Origin: CANLBN01 sp050633525
GTDB taxonomy: Bacteria > Pseudomonadota > Gammaproteobacteria > Pseudomonadales > Cellvibrionaceae
Assembly (NCBI GenBank): GCA_050633525.1
Contig: JBOEGR010000010.1
Location: 1 to 64,000, forward strand
Direction of reading: 5' to 3'
Length of the DNA: 64,000 nt
The translations under genes were made by a program, and so were the position numbers. This document shows positions 7,760 through 16,359 of this stretch, piece by piece (position 1 is the stretch's first letter; every line of letters begins with the position of its first letter). The notes under the pieces are model-generated. The model had not been told where the DNA came from. It searched no databases and saw nothing but the letters and a program-made list of their open reading frames with translations.

Positions 7760-7999
7760 ATGAACTGGCAATTTACCGACCAACACATTCTCTGCGAACT
7801 GCAGTCCGGCTATGAAATCCATTTAGATGGAGGAACTTGGTTTCACCCCAAGCGCTTAAAGCCTGTAAGCAAGAGCACAGTAGAATTTCCTGAGCACATT
7901 TCATTATTACGCAGCGGTTTACAGTATATTAAATCGATTGGCGACGATCGAAATACAAACATCGAGCGAACGCTCACTTCTAGTTTATTGGCTAGCTAA
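7760..7999 (+). CDS. Small protein of a tandem paralogue family, copy 2
   Basis: The product is 79 residues, with the same core as copies 1 and 3 (MNWQF, GYEIHLDGGTWFHPKRLKP, LLRSGLQYIKSIG). The ATG at 7760 has a strong GGGAGGAAG ribosome site and matches the family start; the in-frame ATG at 7724 adds 12 residues absent from the paralogues. The sequence from the end of the core to the stop differs from both sisters. It has its own intergenic region of about 230 bases, so it may be transcribed independently. Confidence 0.75.
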   Translation: MNWQFTDQHILCELQSGYEIHLDGGTWFHPKRLKPVSKSTVEFPEHISLLRSGLQYIKSIGDDRNTNIERTLTSSLLAS

Positions 8000-8225
8000 A
8001 CAAAACTGTTCAAAAAACACACTAAATTGACTTGTGTCACTTTTTCTCACATTTTTTGTGGCAAATATCCCACACCAAGAAGTCAACCTACTTGCTACTA
8101 TAATAATGATCTCAACATTGAACAGTAGATAAGTCTATAAATACACTGATGTAATATAGAAATATGCAACTATAAGGATGGCCAAGGCAAGTTTGCGCAA
8201 ATAGTCAGATCGATGAGGTAAATAG

Positions 8226-8444
8226 ATGAACTGGCATTTTATGGACATCAACACACTAGAGGAAAAAGGCACTGGGTATAAAATACATTTGCTCAGTGGA
8301 ACATGGTTTCACCCAGGAAAACTCAAACCAGAGCCACCTGAAGGAATCGATTTCCCCAATCAATTAAAAATATTACGCTCTGGTTTAAGCTATATTCAAG
8401 GTATTGGAATGGGCACGGAAGAGCTAGATAAAAATGCTAGCTGA
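8226..8444 (+). CDS. Small protein of a tandem paralogue family, copy 3
   Basis: The product is 72 residues, beginning MNWHFMDINTL and containing GYKIH, SGTWFHPGKLKP and LRSGLSYIQGIG. It is the most diverged of the three, with Lys and Ser replacing Glu and Gly in the central block. A GAGGT ribosome site lies about 8 bases before the ATG. A perfect TATAAT is present at 8099-8104 in the region upstream, but without a good -35. No function can be assigned. Confidence 0.75.
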   Translation: MNWHFMDINTLEEKGTGYKIHLLSGTWFHPGKLKPEPPEGIDFPNQLKILRSGLSYIQGIGMGTEELDKNAS

Positions 8445-8509
8445 TCAAGTCATTTCCTTCTCAAATACATGACTAGAGTGCGTAACAATATCTACTTATT
8501 TAAGAAAAA

Positions 8510-9562
8510 TTATACTAATTGCGACAAAGCGATAATGAGTTTTTGAGTTTGCTCCAGTGTCCCCACCGTTATCCGTAAACCCAGTGAGCCTTCATATTCT
8601 TTAGGCCTAACTAAAAACCCTTTTTCATTCAGGCCTTGGCTAACGGCTTCTGCATTGTTAGGAAAAACCCATACATAATTTGCTGAACTAGGCCAGTACC
8701 CAATATTGTTTTGGTCTAGCCACTGCTCTAGTAGAGGTTTTGCTTCGCCCATCACTTCCTTTACATAACATTCTGTATATTCAGGATTATCCAGCGCTGC
8801 TTCGGCTGCAACGACAGCTAACTGGTTAATATCGTAAGGGCCACGTACGTTACACAAAGCTTGCACTGATTCAGGCGAGGCCATTAGATAAGCAAAGCGC
8901 AAGGAAGGAATACCCCACGTTTTAGAGAAGGTACGAGTAATAAATAGATTAGGTAAATTTGATAATAAACCAACGCTGGTTTCGCGACTGTATTCGTAAT
9001 AACACTCATCAACCAAGATTGCAGCTTGCGGTGCAGCCTTAGCGATTATCTCAATATCTTTCTCTGAAACAATGGTGCCGCAAGGGTTATTTGGATTCGA
9101 AATAACAATAATCGCTGTATTGGCGTTAATCGCATCCAACACTTGCTGAACAGGGTAGCCTCCCTCTTTAGTGTAAAGAGGCTCCACCAGCTGCATTGCT
9201 TCCACTTTTGCGCACTGGGTGTACATTGCAAATGAAGGCCCAGGAATAATGGCTTCTGCACCGGCTTTAGCTACTGCCCTAAAAACCAAGTCAATTCCCT
9301 GATCAGAACCATTAGTAATCATCAATTGCTCTGGTTTAACACCAGCATAGTCAGCTAAACGCTGCACAATATCACCGTAGGCTGGATACTGCTGTAAACG
9401 TCCATCGGCAATATAATTGTTTAAGGCAGCGACAATAACATCGCTCACAGGAATTGTGCGCTCATTAAAATCTAGCAAGGTGTAGGCTTTTGGATTACGT
9501 CCATCCAAAGGGGGCTTGTAGGCAGACATTGCCATTATGTGGGGCTTGATAATACTCATCAT
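8510..9562 (-). CDS. hisC: Histidinol-phosphate aminotransferase
   Basis: This is a PLP fold-type I aminotransferase of 350 residues, the usual HisC length, catalysing step 7 of histidine synthesis. Visible motifs are the N-terminal substrate segment LDFNERTIP (HisC usually has a NENP-type variant), YPAYGD, NGSDQGIDL, SNPNNPCGT, DECYYEY, and the PLP-lysine segment RTFSKTWGIPSLRFAY. HisG and HisD are encoded about 13 kb away in this window, whereas in relatives such as Pseudomonas hisC follows hisD directly. Another class of aminotransferase with related specificity cannot be fully excluded. The exact start is uncertain because tandem ATGs lack a clear ribosome site. Confidence 0.8.
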   Translation of the reverse strand: MMSIIKPHIMAMSAYKPPLDGRNPKAYTLLDFNERTIPVSDVIVAALNNYIADGRLQQYPAYGDIVQRLADYAGVKPEQLMITNGSDQGIDLVFRAVAKAGAEAIIPGPSFAMYTQCAKVEAMQLVEPLYTKEGGYPVQQVLDAINANTAIIVISNPNNPCGTIVSEKDIEIIAKAAPQAAILVDECYYEYSRETSVGLLSNLPNLFITRTFSKTWGIPSLRFAYLMASPESVQALCNVRGPYDINQLAVVAAEAALDNPEYTECYVKEVMGEAKPLLEQWLDQNNIGYWPSSANYVWVFPNNAEAVSQGLNEKGFLVRPKEYEGSLGLRITVGTLEQTQKLIIALSQLV

Positions 9563-9612
9563 TAATTAGTAAAAACTAAACCTTAAAAGTGGAGAAACAG
9601 AAGCGGGATTAA

Positions 9613-9650
9613 AGGAACCTCTGATTAACCTCGGATAATCAGAGGTTCCT
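9613..9650. repeat. Perfect palindromic repeat between hisC and proB
   Basis: AGGAACCTCTGATTA (9613-9627) and TAATCAGAGGTTCCT (9636-9650) form a perfect 15-base-pair stem around an 8-base loop. It overlaps the proB stop codon (9649-9651, minus strand). The same sequence, degenerate, recurs at 12186-12221, and its GGAACCTCTGA end forms the termini of the longer elements near 38.6 and 41.8 kb. It may act as an RNA hairpin that ends or stabilises the proB transcript. Confidence 0.8.
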
Positions 9651-10806
9651 AAACTAATACTAAATTATCGCGATGAATCATTTCCTCTTCATTTTGATAA
9701 CCTAATAATTTTTCTATTAAATCACTAGACTGACCTTTTATTTTTTCTGCTTCATGATAATTGTAATTTACTAAACCTCGGGCAATTTCTTTTCCTTCAA
9801 GGTTTGTGCACACGACCAAATCACCGCGAGTAAAATGCCCTTTAATCGCTTTAATTCCAACGGGCAATAAACTTCGGCCTGATTGCTTTAACACACGCAC
9901 AGCGCCATCATCTAACACTAATTCACCACGGGATTGTAACTGGCCTGCTAACCAACGTTTTCTTGCGGCTTGTGGTTGCTGATCAGCTAACAATAAAGAA
10001 CCTAAGGGGCTACCTAAGGCTAGCTCTTGAATCACTTTCGGTATTTTACCGCCTACGATCACAGTGGGCGTACCTGAACGCGCAGCCAATCTTGCCGCTC
10101 GTAATTTGGTTACCATACCACCACGCCCTAAACTACCACCACCGCTTACCATAGAATCGAGGGAGCTATCATAGGCAGCCACTTCATTAATCAATTTGGC
10201 GTCTTGTTGATAGCGAGGGTCAGCGGTATACAAGCCATCTTGGTCCGTTAGTAATACCAAGACCTCGGCTTCAATTAAATTTGCGACTAACGCGGCAAGC
10301 GTGTCGTTATCGCCAAAACGGATTTCATCTGTCACAACTGTATCGTTTTCATTTACGACAGGAATTACGCCCAACTTTAATAGTGTCTTTAAGGTTGCAC
10401 GTGCATTCAAATAGCGCTCACGGTTAGACAAGTCATCATGATCGACTAGCACTTGCGCTGTATGCAAATCATATTGTTGAAAGGCTTGCTCGTAGGTCTG
10501 CACTAAACCCATTTGCCCCACCGCCGCTGCAGCTTGTAGTTCGTGCGTAGAAGAAGGTCGTTGTGACCAACCTAGGCGCGTCATACCCGCTGCCACTGCA
10601 CCAGATGAGACTAAAACAATATCGATACCTTGAGCACGTAACTGAGCCATTTGCTCAACCCATGTTTGAATCGCATCAGTATCGAGACCACGCCCATCAT
10701 TTGTGAGTAGCGAGCTACCAATTTTAATCACCCAACGTCGAGCCTTCGCTATTTGTTGACGTTGCGATTTTTTTTGTGGCTTATTTTTCGATATTGAAAC
10801 TGACAC
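9649..10806 (-). CDS. proB: Glutamate 5-kinase with PUA domain
   Basis: ProB phosphorylates glutamate in the first step of proline synthesis. The amino-acid-kinase domain (about residues 24-270) shows VIKIGSSLLTNDG, VLVSSGAVAAG, VNENDTV and FGDNDTLAALVA. A C-terminal PUA domain follows (about 295-370), as in E. coli. The length of 385 residues is slightly above usual owing to a Lys/Gln-rich N-terminal extension. The start is a GTG at 10806 with no strong ribosome site, and no internal ATG exists before the kinase core. It lies downstream of rplU-rpmA-obg, a common gammaproteobacterial order. Its stop codon lies inside the palindromic repeat. Confidence 0.92.
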   Translation of the reverse strand: MSVSISKNKPQKKSQRQQIAKARRWVIKIGSSLLTNDGRGLDTDAIQTWVEQMAQLRAQGIDIVLVSSGAVAAGMTRLGWSQRPSSTHELQAAAAVGQMGLVQTYEQAFQQYDLHTAQVLVDHDDLSNRERYLNARATLKTLLKLGVIPVVNENDTVVTDEIRFGDNDTLAALVANLIEAEVLVLLTDQDGLYTADPRYQQDAKLINEVAAYDSSLDSMVSGGGSLGRGGMVTKLRAARLAARSGTPTVIVGGKIPKVIQELALGSPLGSLLLADQQPQAARKRWLAGQLQSRGELVLDDGAVRVLKQSGRSLLPVGIKAIKGHFTRGDLVVCTNLEGKEIARGLVNYNYHEAEKIKGQSSDLIEKLLGYQNEEEMIHRDNLVLV

Positions 10807-10850
10807 AAGCGCTCACATTACTCTTTTGTTTTTTGGTTGCTTTATTTTTA

Positions 10851-10882
10851 AACTACTTTGTTTTTGAACTACTTTGTTTTTC
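10851..10882. repeat. Two-copy 16-base tandem repeat between obg and proB
   Basis: AACTACTTTGTTTTTG (10851-10866) is followed immediately by AACTACTTTGTTTTTC (10867-10882). The surrounding gap is pyrimidine-rich on the plus strand. It looks like a local slippage duplication in the untranslated spacer. Confidence 0.7.
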
Positions 10883-10884
10883 GT

Positions 10885-12099
10885 TTATTTTACGTATTCT
10901 GTTTCGACATCATAGTCGTCGTCATCCCAATCGTCATCATCATCTTCGTCGACTGATTTGCCTTTTGCCTCTAAACGCTGCTGACGGTGACGTTCACGTA
11001 ATACCTCTATACGTTCTCTGGCTTCACCTTGCATTTGTCGCTGTTCATTTAACTCGTCTTCAGCAAGGTCAGGATTTTCGATTTCTGCCGCCTTAATTTC
11101 TTCCAAGCGTTCCATCAGATGCTGGGTAATCAACTGTGTTCCTTGTTGACTAATGGCCGCCATTGAAAATACTTTGCCTTTCCACTCCAGCGCATCGACT
11201 AGGTCTTGGCAGCGTAAATCTACTTCACCTTCTGGCAGCATATCGACTTTGTTCAGCACCAACCAAATTTCTCTTCCCGCTAATGTCGGGCTAAATTTTT
11301 CCAACTCTTCCGTAATACTGCGCATACTCTCGACAGGGTCAGAACCATCAAGCGGTGCCATATCAACTAGATGCAATAAAATCCGGCAACGTGTTAAATG
11401 CTTTAAAAAGCGAATACCTAAACCTGCGCCTTCTGATGCCCCGCCAATCAAACCGGGAATATCGGCCACTACAAAACTACGATGCTCTTGTACTTTTACG
11501 ACACCTAAATTAGGTACTAAGGTCGTAAATGGATAACCTGCTACCTTTGGCTTTGCGGATGATACAGCACGAATAAAGGTAGATTTACCGGCATTTGGTA
11601 AACCTAATAAACCCACATCAGCCAAGACTTTTAGCTCTAACTTAATATCACGATGCTCACCTTCAGAACCTGGAGACGTTTGTCGTGGCGCACGATTTAC
11701 ACTGGATTTAAAGCGTGTGTTACCAAGACCATGAAAACCACCTTGAGCCACCAACAACTGTTGACCATCAGCCGTAATATCGCCTAGTAGCTCCTCCGTT
11801 TCTATATCGTGAATAGAGGTTCCTACTGGCACTTTCAATACAAGGTCATCACCTTTACCGCCGGTACAGTTTTTCCCTTTGCCAGATTCACCATTTTTTG
11901 CACGATACTTTGGCTGATAACGATAGTCGATCAAAGTATTAAGATCATCATCGCCTTCGATATAGATGCTGCCACCATCACCACCGTCACCGCCATCTGG
12001 GCCACCACGGGGAATATATTTCTCACGTCGAAAGCTGAGGCAACCATTGCCACCATTACCGGCATGGACCGAAATTTTTGCTTCATCAACAAACTTCAT
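10885..12099 (-). CDS. obgE: Obg/CgtA GTPase
   Basis: This is an essential ribosome-associated GTPase of 404 residues. The glycine-rich Obg fold (about 1-158; GGNGGNGCLSFRREK, GGPDGGDGG) precedes the G domain with P-loop GLPNAGKST, the DIPGLI switch II and NKVD. The C-terminus is an extended, strongly acidic tail (a run of Asp residues before the last ten residues), typical of gammaproteobacterial Obg. It acts in late 50S assembly and stringent control. It is separated from rpmA by about 190 bases that contain a terminator, so it probably has its own promoter. Confidence 0.95.
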   Translation of the reverse strand: MKFVDEAKISVHAGNGGNGCLSFRREKYIPRGGPDGGDGGDGGSIYIEGDDDLNTLIDYRYQPKYRAKNGESGKGKNCTGGKGDDLVLKVPVGTSIHDIETEELLGDITADGQQLLVAQGGFHGLGNTRFKSSVNRAPRQTSPGSEGEHRDIKLELKVLADVGLLGLPNAGKSTFIRAVSSAKPKVAGYPFTTLVPNLGVVKVQEHRSFVVADIPGLIGGASEGAGLGIRFLKHLTRCRILLHLVDMAPLDGSDPVESMRSITEELEKFSPTLAGREIWLVLNKVDMLPEGEVDLRCQDLVDALEWKGKVFSMAAISQQGTQLITQHLMERLEEIKAAEIENPDLAEDELNEQRQMQGEARERIEVLRERHRQQRLEAKGKSVDEDDDDDWDDDDYDVETEYVK

Positions 12100-12185
12100 T
12101 CTGTTTTCCTGAGCTTCGACACTCTATGATAGACATTATTTGGCTTTACCAATATAACTGCATACTGATTTAACTACTTCAGCTA

Positions 12186-12221
12186 AGGAACCTTGATTAA
12201 CCTCGGATAAACAAGATTTCT
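12186..12221. repeat. Degenerate copy of the GGAACC palindromic repeat
   Basis: The sequence AGGAACCTTGATTA followed by ACCTCGGATAA and ACAAGATTTCT matches the 9613-9650 palindrome in its left arm and its loop (ACCTCGGATAA). The right arm has decayed. It lies between rpmA and obg, next to the rpmA terminator. Confidence 0.65.
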
Positions 12222-12236
12222 ATAAGCCATAAACAG

Positions 12237-12270
12237 AAAAGCCCTGCTAGGGTTAACTAACAGGGCTTTT
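12237..12270 (-). terminator. Intrinsic terminator of the rplU-rpmA operon
   Basis: AAAAGCCCTGCTAG (12237-12250) pairs with CTAACAGGGCTTTT (12257-12270) with one mismatch. The stem is flanked by A and T runs, so it works in both directions. It ends rplU-rpmA about 23 bases after the rpmA stop and separates the operon from obg. Confidence 0.85.
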
Positions 12271-12292
12271 GCAAATTTGAGCACTCGTTTTA

Positions 12293-12550
12293 TTAGGCAG
12301 GAACTACGCTAACAAATTGACGATTTCTTGGCCCTTTTACTTCAAATTTTACTACCCCATCAGACTTAGCAAAAATGGTGTGGTCTTTACCGATACCCAC
12401 ATTTTCACCTGGGTGCACTTTAGTGCCACGCTGACGAATAATAATGTTGCCTGGAATGACCGCTTGTCCGCCGAAACACTTAACACCTAAGCGTTTACTC
12501 TCGGAATCGCGACCGTTATTAGTACTACCACCGGCTTTTTTATGTGCCAT
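12293..12550 (-). CDS. rpmA: 50S ribosomal protein L27
   Basis: The 85-residue protein begins MAHKKAGGSTNNGRDS, the standard proteobacterial L27 start without a cleaved N-terminal extension. GGQAVIPGNIIIRQRGTK and HPGENVGIGKDH are diagnostic. L27 reaches the peptidyl-transferase centre with its N-terminus. It follows rplU with a 6-base gap and is preceded by a GGGGAG ribosome site that overlaps the rplU stop. Confidence 0.97.
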   Translation of the reverse strand: MAHKKAGGSTNNGRDSESKRLGVKCFGGQAVIPGNIIIRQRGTKVHPGENVGIGKDHTIFAKSDGVVKFEVKGPRNRQFVSVVPA

Positions 12551-12556
12551 GAGTCA

Positions 12557-13159
12557 TTACTCCCCTTTCATGAATTCTTTGGCTTGAGCGATCCAATCAT
12601 CACGCTCGATACGGCCTTTGAAATTAAGTTTATCGTCGAATTCGGCGATATCGTCTGCCGACCAAGCGGCAATTTGTGCGAATGTAGTAATGCCGTTATC
12701 AGCTAATTTCTTAACTAGTACTGGCCCTACACCTGAAATCTTTGTTAAATCATCTGCGCCCGCTGCCTTTGCTGCAGCCTTTTTAGGTGCTGCTTTTGGC
12801 GCGTCTGCTTTCTTAGCAGGCTTTTTAGCTGCTGCTGGCTTCGCGCCTGAAGCTAGAATATCAGTGATCTTAATTTCAGTGAACCACTGACGATGTCCTT
12901 GGCGCTTCATAGAATGCTTACGACGACGAAACTTAATGATGCGTACTTTTTCTGCACGGCCGTGACTAATCACTTCCGCTTTTACTGCTGCACCGGCAAC
13001 CAAAGGGGCGCCTATGCTGAACTCATCGCCAGCAGCGACCATCAATACTTCATCAAACTGAACACTATCGCCAGTTGCGACTTCAATTTTTTCAATTTTG
13101 AGGGTTTCGCCCTCGCTCACACGGTGTTGCTTACCACCGGTTTTAATTACTGCGTACAT
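12557..13159 (-). CDS. rplU: 50S ribosomal protein L21 fused to a helix-hairpin-helix domain
   Basis: Residues 1-103 are a complete L21 (MYAVIKTGGKQHRV, KFRRRKHSMKRQGHRQ, EIKITDI). Canonical L21 ends there, but this product runs to 200 residues. An Ala/Lys/Pro-rich linker (about 104-134) leads to a compact domain with DDLTKISGVGPVLVKKL, GITTFAQIAAW and GRIERDDWIAQA. That domain resembles the helix-hairpin-helix tail known from alphaproteobacterial NuoE and some extended L21 proteins. I chose the ATG at 13159 because MYAVIKTGG is the family start and a GGAG site precedes it by 6 bases; the ATG at 13171 adds four residues. The fusion is in frame with no stop, so it is real coding sequence. Confidence 0.93.
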   Translation of the reverse strand: MYAVIKTGGKQHRVSEGETLKIEKIEVATGDSVQFDEVLMVAAGDEFSIGAPLVAGAAVKAEVISHGRAEKVRIIKFRRRKHSMKRQGHRQWFTEIKITDILASGAKPAAAKKPAKKADAPKAAPKKAAAKAAGADDLTKISGVGPVLVKKLADNGITTFAQIAAWSADDIAEFDDKLNFKGRIERDDWIAQAKEFMKGE

Positions 13160-13647
13160 GGGTTGCTCCATTGTAAAAGCCTGTAGAACTGGCTGTTATA
13201 AATGAGCCATTAGCGGCTCTTATAAAAAGTACTGCAATGGACGCCACTAAGTAGTGTAAAGATAACGCTTAGCGCGCTATACCTGCCACATTTTGGGACT
13301 CGTGCCGTATATCACCGTAAAGCTAACTCGTTTAAGCCCATATTTAATGCCGATTGCTACCAACATAAGCATCGCTGCTAGCGCAGGCAAAAATGAGCCA
13401 AACAAATCACGATAAAATCGAGGTCGCGGATTCTACGCGAATTTGGTCCTTTACGCAATCACTATCTGCCATGCTGCCAAGAGCATTTTTACTATACTGC
13501 CAGAGCGTTGCGACTAAACTGCCAGAGTGTTGCAACTAAATAGCCAAGAGCTTGAAAGCCGCTTGACACGCTGTGTCAGTCTGCCTAGCATCCCTGCCTA
13601 TAACAACACTCTTTCACCCATTTATTGATTATAAGAATACCGACTCT
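13160..13647. other. Divergent promoter region of rplU and ispB
   Basis: This region of nearly 490 bases carries promoters for both directions, though I cannot fix the hexamers. On the rplU side a small hairpin GAGCC/GGCTC (13204-13208 and 13215-13219) lies about 45 bases before the start codon, in the likely L21 leader. On the ispB side is a degenerate tandem repeat, listed separately. No coding signal is evident. Confidence 0.5.
13496..13539. repeat. 22-base tandem repeat upstream of ispB
   Basis: ACTGCCAGAGCGTTGCGACT plus AA (13496-13517) is repeated with two changes at 13518-13539. More degenerate flanking units occur on both sides (GCTGCCAAGAGCATT about 13473, and TAGCCAAGAGCTTG about 13541). 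The array therefore has about four units ending roughly 90 bases before the ispB start. Confidence 0.75.
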
Positions 13648-14631
13648 ATGTTAGCTTTTCATGAAGCCGTGGCCGACGATTTTGAAGCCGTCAATCAACT
13701 CATTCTCAAACAAGTCAATTCCGATGTTGATCTCGTCGAGGATATAGGACATTACTTAATCGATGCAGGGGGTAAGCGCTTACGTCCCCTGCTGGTCCTA
13801 TTAATCGCGAACGCGCTGAACTATAACGGCAAAGAACAACATACTTTAGCCGCCATTATTGAATTTATCCATTCTGCCACTTTACTGCATGATGACGTTG
13901 TCGACATGTCTGATATGCGTCGAGGCAGAGCCACAGCAAACTCGAAATGGGGAAATGCACCCAGCGTATTAGTAGGTGACTTTCTCTACTCTAGGGCATT
14001 CCAAATGATGGTTGCGATTGGCGACATGAAGATAATGTCTATTTTATCAAATACAACCAATACGATTGCCGAAGGTGAGGTACAGCAACTCATCAATGCG
14101 GGTGATGCCTCTTTATCCGAAGACAAGTACTTCGAGGTCATCCATAAAAAAACCGCCGTATTATTTGAAGCAGCCTGTGAAACAGCAACAGTATTAGGTA
14201 ACAATAGCGTAAAAGTACAAGAAGAACTGCGCCAATACGGCTATCATTTAGGCATGGCATTTCAGTTGATCGATGATGCTCTGGATTATACTGGCTCTAG
14301 CGATGAACTGGGCAAGAACGTAGGGGATGACCTCGCTGAAGGGAAACCTACCCTGCCGTTAATCCAAGCCATGCAAACCGCAAAAGGTGAAGATAGTCAC
14401 TTAATTGCGGAGACGATTCGCTCTGGTTTATCAGGAGATAACGCAGACAATGCTAATACTCTCGACAAAATTATCGGCATCATTCAGTCGAGCGGAGCAA
14501 TTGATTACACCAAAGCAAAAGCAGAAGAACACGTTGAAAAGGCAAAGCAAGCACTGAATTCCTTAAAGGAATCAAAATACAAAAATGCTCTAATAGAACT
14601 GGCAGACTTTTCTGTTGGCCGTAAAAGCTGA
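13648..14631 (+). CDS. ispB: Octaprenyl (polyprenyl) diphosphate synthase
   Basis: This trans-prenyltransferase of 327 residues makes the side chain of ubiquinone/menaquinone. The first Asp-rich motif is in LLHDDVVDMSDMRRG (about 79-93) and the second in FQLIDDALDY. GGKRLRP and KTAVLFEAA are also conserved. I chose the ATG at 13648 because MLAFHEAVADDFEAVN aligns with the E. coli IspB start. An in-frame ATG at 13573 would add 25 residues with no family match and lie in the upstream repeat region. It is divergent from rplU, as in E. coli. Confidence 0.93.
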   Translation: MLAFHEAVADDFEAVNQLILKQVNSDVDLVEDIGHYLIDAGGKRLRPLLVLLIANALNYNGKEQHTLAAIIEFIHSATLLHDDVVDMSDMRRGRATANSKWGNAPSVLVGDFLYSRAFQMMVAIGDMKIMSILSNTTNTIAEGEVQQLINAGDASLSEDKYFEVIHKKTAVLFEAACETATVLGNNSVKVQEELRQYGYHLGMAFQLIDDALDYTGSSDELGKNVGDDLAEGKPTLPLIQAMQTAKGEDSHLIAETIRSGLSGDNADNANTLDKIIGIIQSSGAIDYTKAKAEEHVEKAKQALNSLKESKYKNALIELADFSVGRKS

Positions 14632-14707
14632 GCTAATCTATTTATAATAAAGGCGGCAAACGATAAAAGTGGTCGATATTTTTATGGGAAAATCACAAGG
14701 GTCTAAC

Positions 14708-16327
14708 GTGAAAAAGGCAGTTAATACCGAACTACTCAAACAATTCAACAACATCAAACAACACACACTGCTGGATTTGTTTCAAGGTGAGCCAAATCGA
14801 GCGGAGGCTTTTTGTATTGGGCATGAAGGCATCACTCTCGATTACTCAAAGAACCATATCACCGATGAAAGCCTACAAGCCTTATGCCAATTTGCAAAAC
14901 AACAAGGTTTGCCCGCCGCCATTCAAGACTTACTTAACGGCGAACAAGTCAACAATACCGAGCAACGCCCAGCTTTACATACCGCTCTAAGAGAGCCACC
15001 CAATCTGTCCGAAACAAGCCAGCTCGTTCAAGCCGCTTTAAATAAGATGTCAGACTTTGTTAAGAGGGTGCACAAAGGTCAATGGCAAGGCTTTAATGAA
15101 AAAACCATTAACCACATTGTCAATATCGGTATTGGCGGCTCAGATCTCGGACCACGCATGGTGACACAAGCACTATCGGCTTATCACGTACCGGGCGTAA
15201 AAGTACATTTTGTTGCCAATATCGATGGGGCCGATCTAGAAGACACTTTGTCGCAACTGAATCCTGAAACCACTTTATTCATCGTGGCCTCAAAATCATT
15301 TACGACATTAGAAACCTTGAATAACGCCTTGAGTGCCCGACAATGGATACTTGACGCTGGCTGTCCCGAACAAGACTTACATAAGCATTTCGTCGCGATC
15401 AGCTCCAATATCGACGCTGCGAGTGAATTCGGCATTGCAGAAGAGAATATATTCCCTATGTGGGACTGGGTTGGCGGGCGTTACTCTTTGTGGTCCGCTA
15501 TCGGCATGCCTATTGCCCTCGCCATAGGAATGAAGTCATTCCGAGAACTGCTCGCTGGCGCCCATCAAATGGATAATCATTTTGCTGAGACTCCTCTTAA
15601 ACAGAACATGCCCGTCGTCGCGGCCCTCTTAGATTACTGGTACAGTAATCTCTGGGGAGCGACATCCCATGCGGTCTTGCCTTATGCTCAGCGACTCAGC
15701 CGCCTACCTGCCTACTTACAGCAATTGGATATGGAAAGCCTAGGCAAAAGCGTCAATAAAGATGGTTCTCCCACTAATGGACCAACGGGCTTGGTCATCT
15801 GGGGGACAGAGGGGACAAATGGTCAACATAGCTTTCACCAACTGTTGCATCAAGGCACTCAACTGATCCCTGTTGATTTTATCGCAATTAAGCAATCGAT
15901 GAGCTCATATCAACACCAACATCAGCATTTACTTGCGTGCTGCATAAGCCAAGCACAAGCCTTGCTACAAGGAAAAACATTAGCGCAAGCGGAAACAGAA
16001 CTACGCGAACAAGGCCTAGAAGATAAAGAAGTTCAGACACTAGCGCCTCACAAAGTCATTGAAGGCAATAAACCAAGTAATATTTTATTATTAGAGGAGT
16101 TATCTCCTCACACACTTGGAGCACTAATTGCGTTCTACGAACACAAAGTGTTTACATCAAGTGTACTGATGGGAATCAATGCTTTCGATCAATGGGGCGT
16201 TGAGCTAGGTAAACAACTAGGCAAACCTGTCCATGCGGCATTAACGAGTAAAAGTGAAACAAGCAACGAGAGTACTTCGAATTGGGATAGTTCGACTCTA
16301 GCAATAATAGATCGCTTAAAAGAGTAA
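14708..16327 (+). CDS. pgi: Glucose-6-phosphate isomerase
   Basis: This glycolytic enzyme interconverts glucose-6-phosphate and fructose-6-phosphate. Signatures are VNIGIGGSDLGP, VGGRYSLWSAIG, EGTNGQHSFHQLLHQG with the catalytic Glu/His region, and FDQWGVELGKQLGK with the catalytic Lys. I prefer the GTG at 14708: it has an AAGGG ribosome site six bases upstream and aligns with the E. coli start, giving 539 residues. In-frame starts at 14669 (GTG) and 14684 (ATG) are possible. The C-terminus is slightly shorter than E. coli Pgi. It is probably expressed separately from ispB, which ends about 75 bases upstream. Confidence 0.94.
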   Translation: MKKAVNTELLKQFNNIKQHTLLDLFQGEPNRAEAFCIGHEGITLDYSKNHITDESLQALCQFAKQQGLPAAIQDLLNGEQVNNTEQRPALHTALREPPNLSETSQLVQAALNKMSDFVKRVHKGQWQGFNEKTINHIVNIGIGGSDLGPRMVTQALSAYHVPGVKVHFVANIDGADLEDTLSQLNPETTLFIVASKSFTTLETLNNALSARQWILDAGCPEQDLHKHFVAISSNIDAASEFGIAEENIFPMWDWVGGRYSLWSAIGMPIALAIGMKSFRELLAGAHQMDNHFAETPLKQNMPVVAALLDYWYSNLWGATSHAVLPYAQRLSRLPAYLQQLDMESLGKSVNKDGSPTNGPTGLVIWGTEGTNGQHSFHQLLHQGTQLIPVDFIAIKQSMSSYQHQHQHLLACCISQAQALLQGKTLAQAETELREQGLEDKEVQTLAPHKVIEGNKPSNILLLEELSPHTLGALIAFYEHKVFTSSVLMGINAFDQWGVELGKQLGKPVHAALTSKSETSNESTSNWDSSTLAIIDRLKE

Positions 16328-16359
16328 ATTAACAAAGGTCAGGGCGTACCCAAGGATAG

